Of a stretch of DNA of 6,957 nt, positions 5,966 through 6,957 are shown in pieces. A program made the position numbers and the translations under genes. A model generated the notes under the pieces. It had not been told where the DNA came from. It made no database searches and saw nothing but the letters and a program-made list of their open reading frames with translations. Source of the stretch: an uncultured Chloroflexota bacterium (GTDB taxonomy: Bacteria; Chloroflexota; Dehalococcoidia; UBA3495); assembly GCA_913020235.1 (NCBI GenBank), contig CAJWBT010000128.1, forward strand, positions 1 through 6,957, read 5' to 3'. Positions within the stretch are counted from its first letter, which is position 1, and each line of letters starts with the position of its first letter.

Positions 5966-6817
5966 ATGGAATATCCCATGGTGATCGACAGCCATTGTCA
6001 CATCCTTCCACCAGGCTTTGAGCACCGGCGCGCCGAACTGTTGGCGCGCGATGCCACCTTTGCCGCCCTCTTCTCCAGGGCCGGCGCCCCGATGGCCACC
6101 GCCGAGTCGTTGATCGACGCCATGGACCGGGCCCAGGTTTCCCGAGCCGTGGTCATGGGAATCGGCTGGTGCGATCGGGCGCTGGCCGAGGAAGTCAACG
6201 ACTACATCGCCGAATCCGTATCCAGGCACCCGGACCGGTTGACCGGCTTTTGCTCGGTCAACCCGGCACGGGGAGACGGGGCCGCGGCTGAAATGGAGCG
6301 CTGCGCCGCAGCCGGACTGCGGGGAGTCGGCGAGTTGCACCCGGACACCCAGGGATTTGACATCACCGATAAGCCCGGCCTGGCCCCGGTCATGGATACG
6401 GCGCTGCGGCTGGGTCTCCCGGTGCTGGTGCACTCTTCGGAGCCGGTGGGCCACCAGTACCCCGGCAAGGGCCGGACCACGCCCGGGAAGCTCTACCGTT
6501 TCATCGAGAATTTCCCGGAAAACCCGGTCGTCTGTGCCCATTGGGGTGGCGGGCTTCCATTCTACGCCATGATGCCGGAGGTGCCGAAGGTTATCGAGAA
6601 CGTCTACTTCGACATGGCCGCGTCGCCCTTCCTGTACCGGCCCCAGGTCGTCGCCACCGTGGCCGGTCTGGTGGGCGCGGATAAGGTCTTGTTCGCCACG
6701 GACTACCCCCTTATTGAGCACGGGCGGCTCATGCGGCAGGTCGAGGAGTCCGGCCTGGATTCGTCGGCCCTGGAGGCCATCCTGGGAGGGAACGCCGCCC
6801 GCCTCCTCGGGCTGTAA
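5966..6817 (+). CDS. Amidohydrolase-family TIM-barrel metal-dependent hydrolase (amidohydrolase 2 type)
   Basis: This is a 283-residue protein of the amidohydrolase superfamily, closest in look to the amidohydrolase 2 group that includes ACMSD-like decarboxylases and dicarboxylate lactone hydrolases. The metal and catalytic motifs are in order: the first-strand HxH in IDSHCH (H10, H12), GELHP with E123, LPVLVHSSEP with H156, CAHWGGG with H192, and LFATDYPL with D246. The C-terminus ends with ILGGNAARLLGL, the usual final helix of the family. The length is normal for the group. The substrate cannot be told from sequence: hydrolysis or non-oxidative decarboxylation of a cyclic or aromatic acid are both possible. 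The ORF opens at ATG 5966, but the TATAAT just upstream suggests ATG 5978 (MVIDSHCH) is used; a GGA lies seven bases before it. The following mug-like gene starts two bases after its TAA stop, suggesting co-transcription. Confidence 0.88.
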   Translation: MEYPMVIDSHCHILPPGFEHRRAELLARDATFAALFSRAGAPMATAESLIDAMDRAQVSRAVVMGIGWCDRALAEEVNDYIAESVSRHPDRLTGFCSVNPARGDGAAAEMERCAAAGLRGVGELHPDTQGFDITDKPGLAPVMDTALRLGLPVLVHSSEPVGHQYPGKGRTTPGKLYRFIENFPENPVVCAHWGGGLPFYAMMPEVPKVIENVYFDMAASPFLYRPQVVATVAGLVGADKVLFATDYPLIEHGRLMRQVEESGLDSSALEAILGGNAARLLGL

Positions 6818-6819
6818 GG

Positions 6820-6957
6820 GTGGCTAACTTCGGCGGCACCCTGCCGGACTACCTGGAAGAAGGCCTGGACATCGTGCTCGTGGGGTTGAACCCCTCCGAG
6901 TACTCGGTCAAGGCGGGCCACTACTTCGCCAACCCCCGCAACCGCTTTTGGGCGGCC
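6820..6957 (+). CDS. mug: Mismatch-specific uracil-DNA glycosylase, Mug/TDG family (5' end, partial)
   Basis: The first 46 residues of a base-excision repair enzyme are visible, cut by the window edge. After a short lead (LPDYLEEGLDIVLV) comes GLNPSEYS (22-29), which matches the active-site motif I of Mug/TDG enzymes (GINP type; N24 is at the position of the catalytic asparagine). It is followed by GHYFANPRNRFW (33-44), which matches the conserved substrate-pocket segment G-x-x-F-A-x-P-x-N-R-F-W. Members remove uracil or thymine from G:U and G:T mismatches and related adducts. The GTG start at 6820-6822 lies two bases after the amidohydrolase TAA, so translation is probably coupled; only a weak AGGG precedes it. 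The family call is strong from these two motifs, although most of the protein lies outside the window. Confidence 0.85.
   Translation, partial: MANFGGTLPDYLEEGLDIVLVGLNPSEYSVKAGHYFANPRNRFWAA

Noticed and set aside
5870..6721. Minus-strand 283-codon ORF opposite the amidohydrolase
   Set aside because: It is a shadow of the plus-strand gene, which has all the expected metal ligands in order; the antisense translation is His/Gly/Arg-rich and lacks motifs.

Overview
This is a GC-rich bacterial chromosome segment holding three complete genes, one gene that is complete only if UGA is recoded, and two genes cut by the window edges. Taxonomy cannot be fixed from the window. A YhaO/YhaN-type nuclease pair, a SelL-like redoxin and two families of short palindromic repeats would suit an environmental lineage such as Chloroflexota, but that is a weak inference.

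Layout. (1) Bases 1-122 are the 3' end of an unrecognised plus-strand gene. (2) Bases 123-298 separate it from a convergent operon and hold copy 1 of a dispersed palindromic repeat. (3) Bases 299-4683, minus strand, are a two-gene operon. It encodes a YhaO-like Mre11/SbcD-type phosphoesterase followed by a YhaN-like AAA ATPase with a central membrane hairpin. The two genes share a 4-base ATGA overlap. (4) Bases 4684-5128 (445 bases) hold no gene. They contain a weak -10 candidate for yhaO, a 134-bp MITE-like element with terminal inverted repeats, and copy 2 of the palindromic repeat. (5) Bases 5129-5701, minus strand, encode a peroxiredoxin-like protein. Its frame is open across the whole fold except for two TGA codons, which fall exactly on the two cysteine positions of the redox CxxC motif. 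A stem-loop with the geometry of a bacterial SECIS element follows. This is best read as a SelL-type selenoprotein with a UxxU (diselenide) active site. (6) Bases 5702-5965 are a divergent intergenic region with a perfect GC-rich hairpin and a consensus TATAAT. (7) Bases 5966-6817, plus strand, encode a TIM-barrel amidohydrolase. (8) From 6820 to the edge is the start of a Mug-type mismatch uracil-DNA glycosylase, two bases after the previous stop.

Two groups (yhaO-yhaN and mug) point to DNA maintenance and one (selL) to thiol/selenol redox chemistry. I see no direct functional link between them. The main discovery is the double-UGA redoxin. A conventional gene caller would split it, annotate only its C-terminal two thirds, or replace it with a wrong-frame ORF on the same strand.
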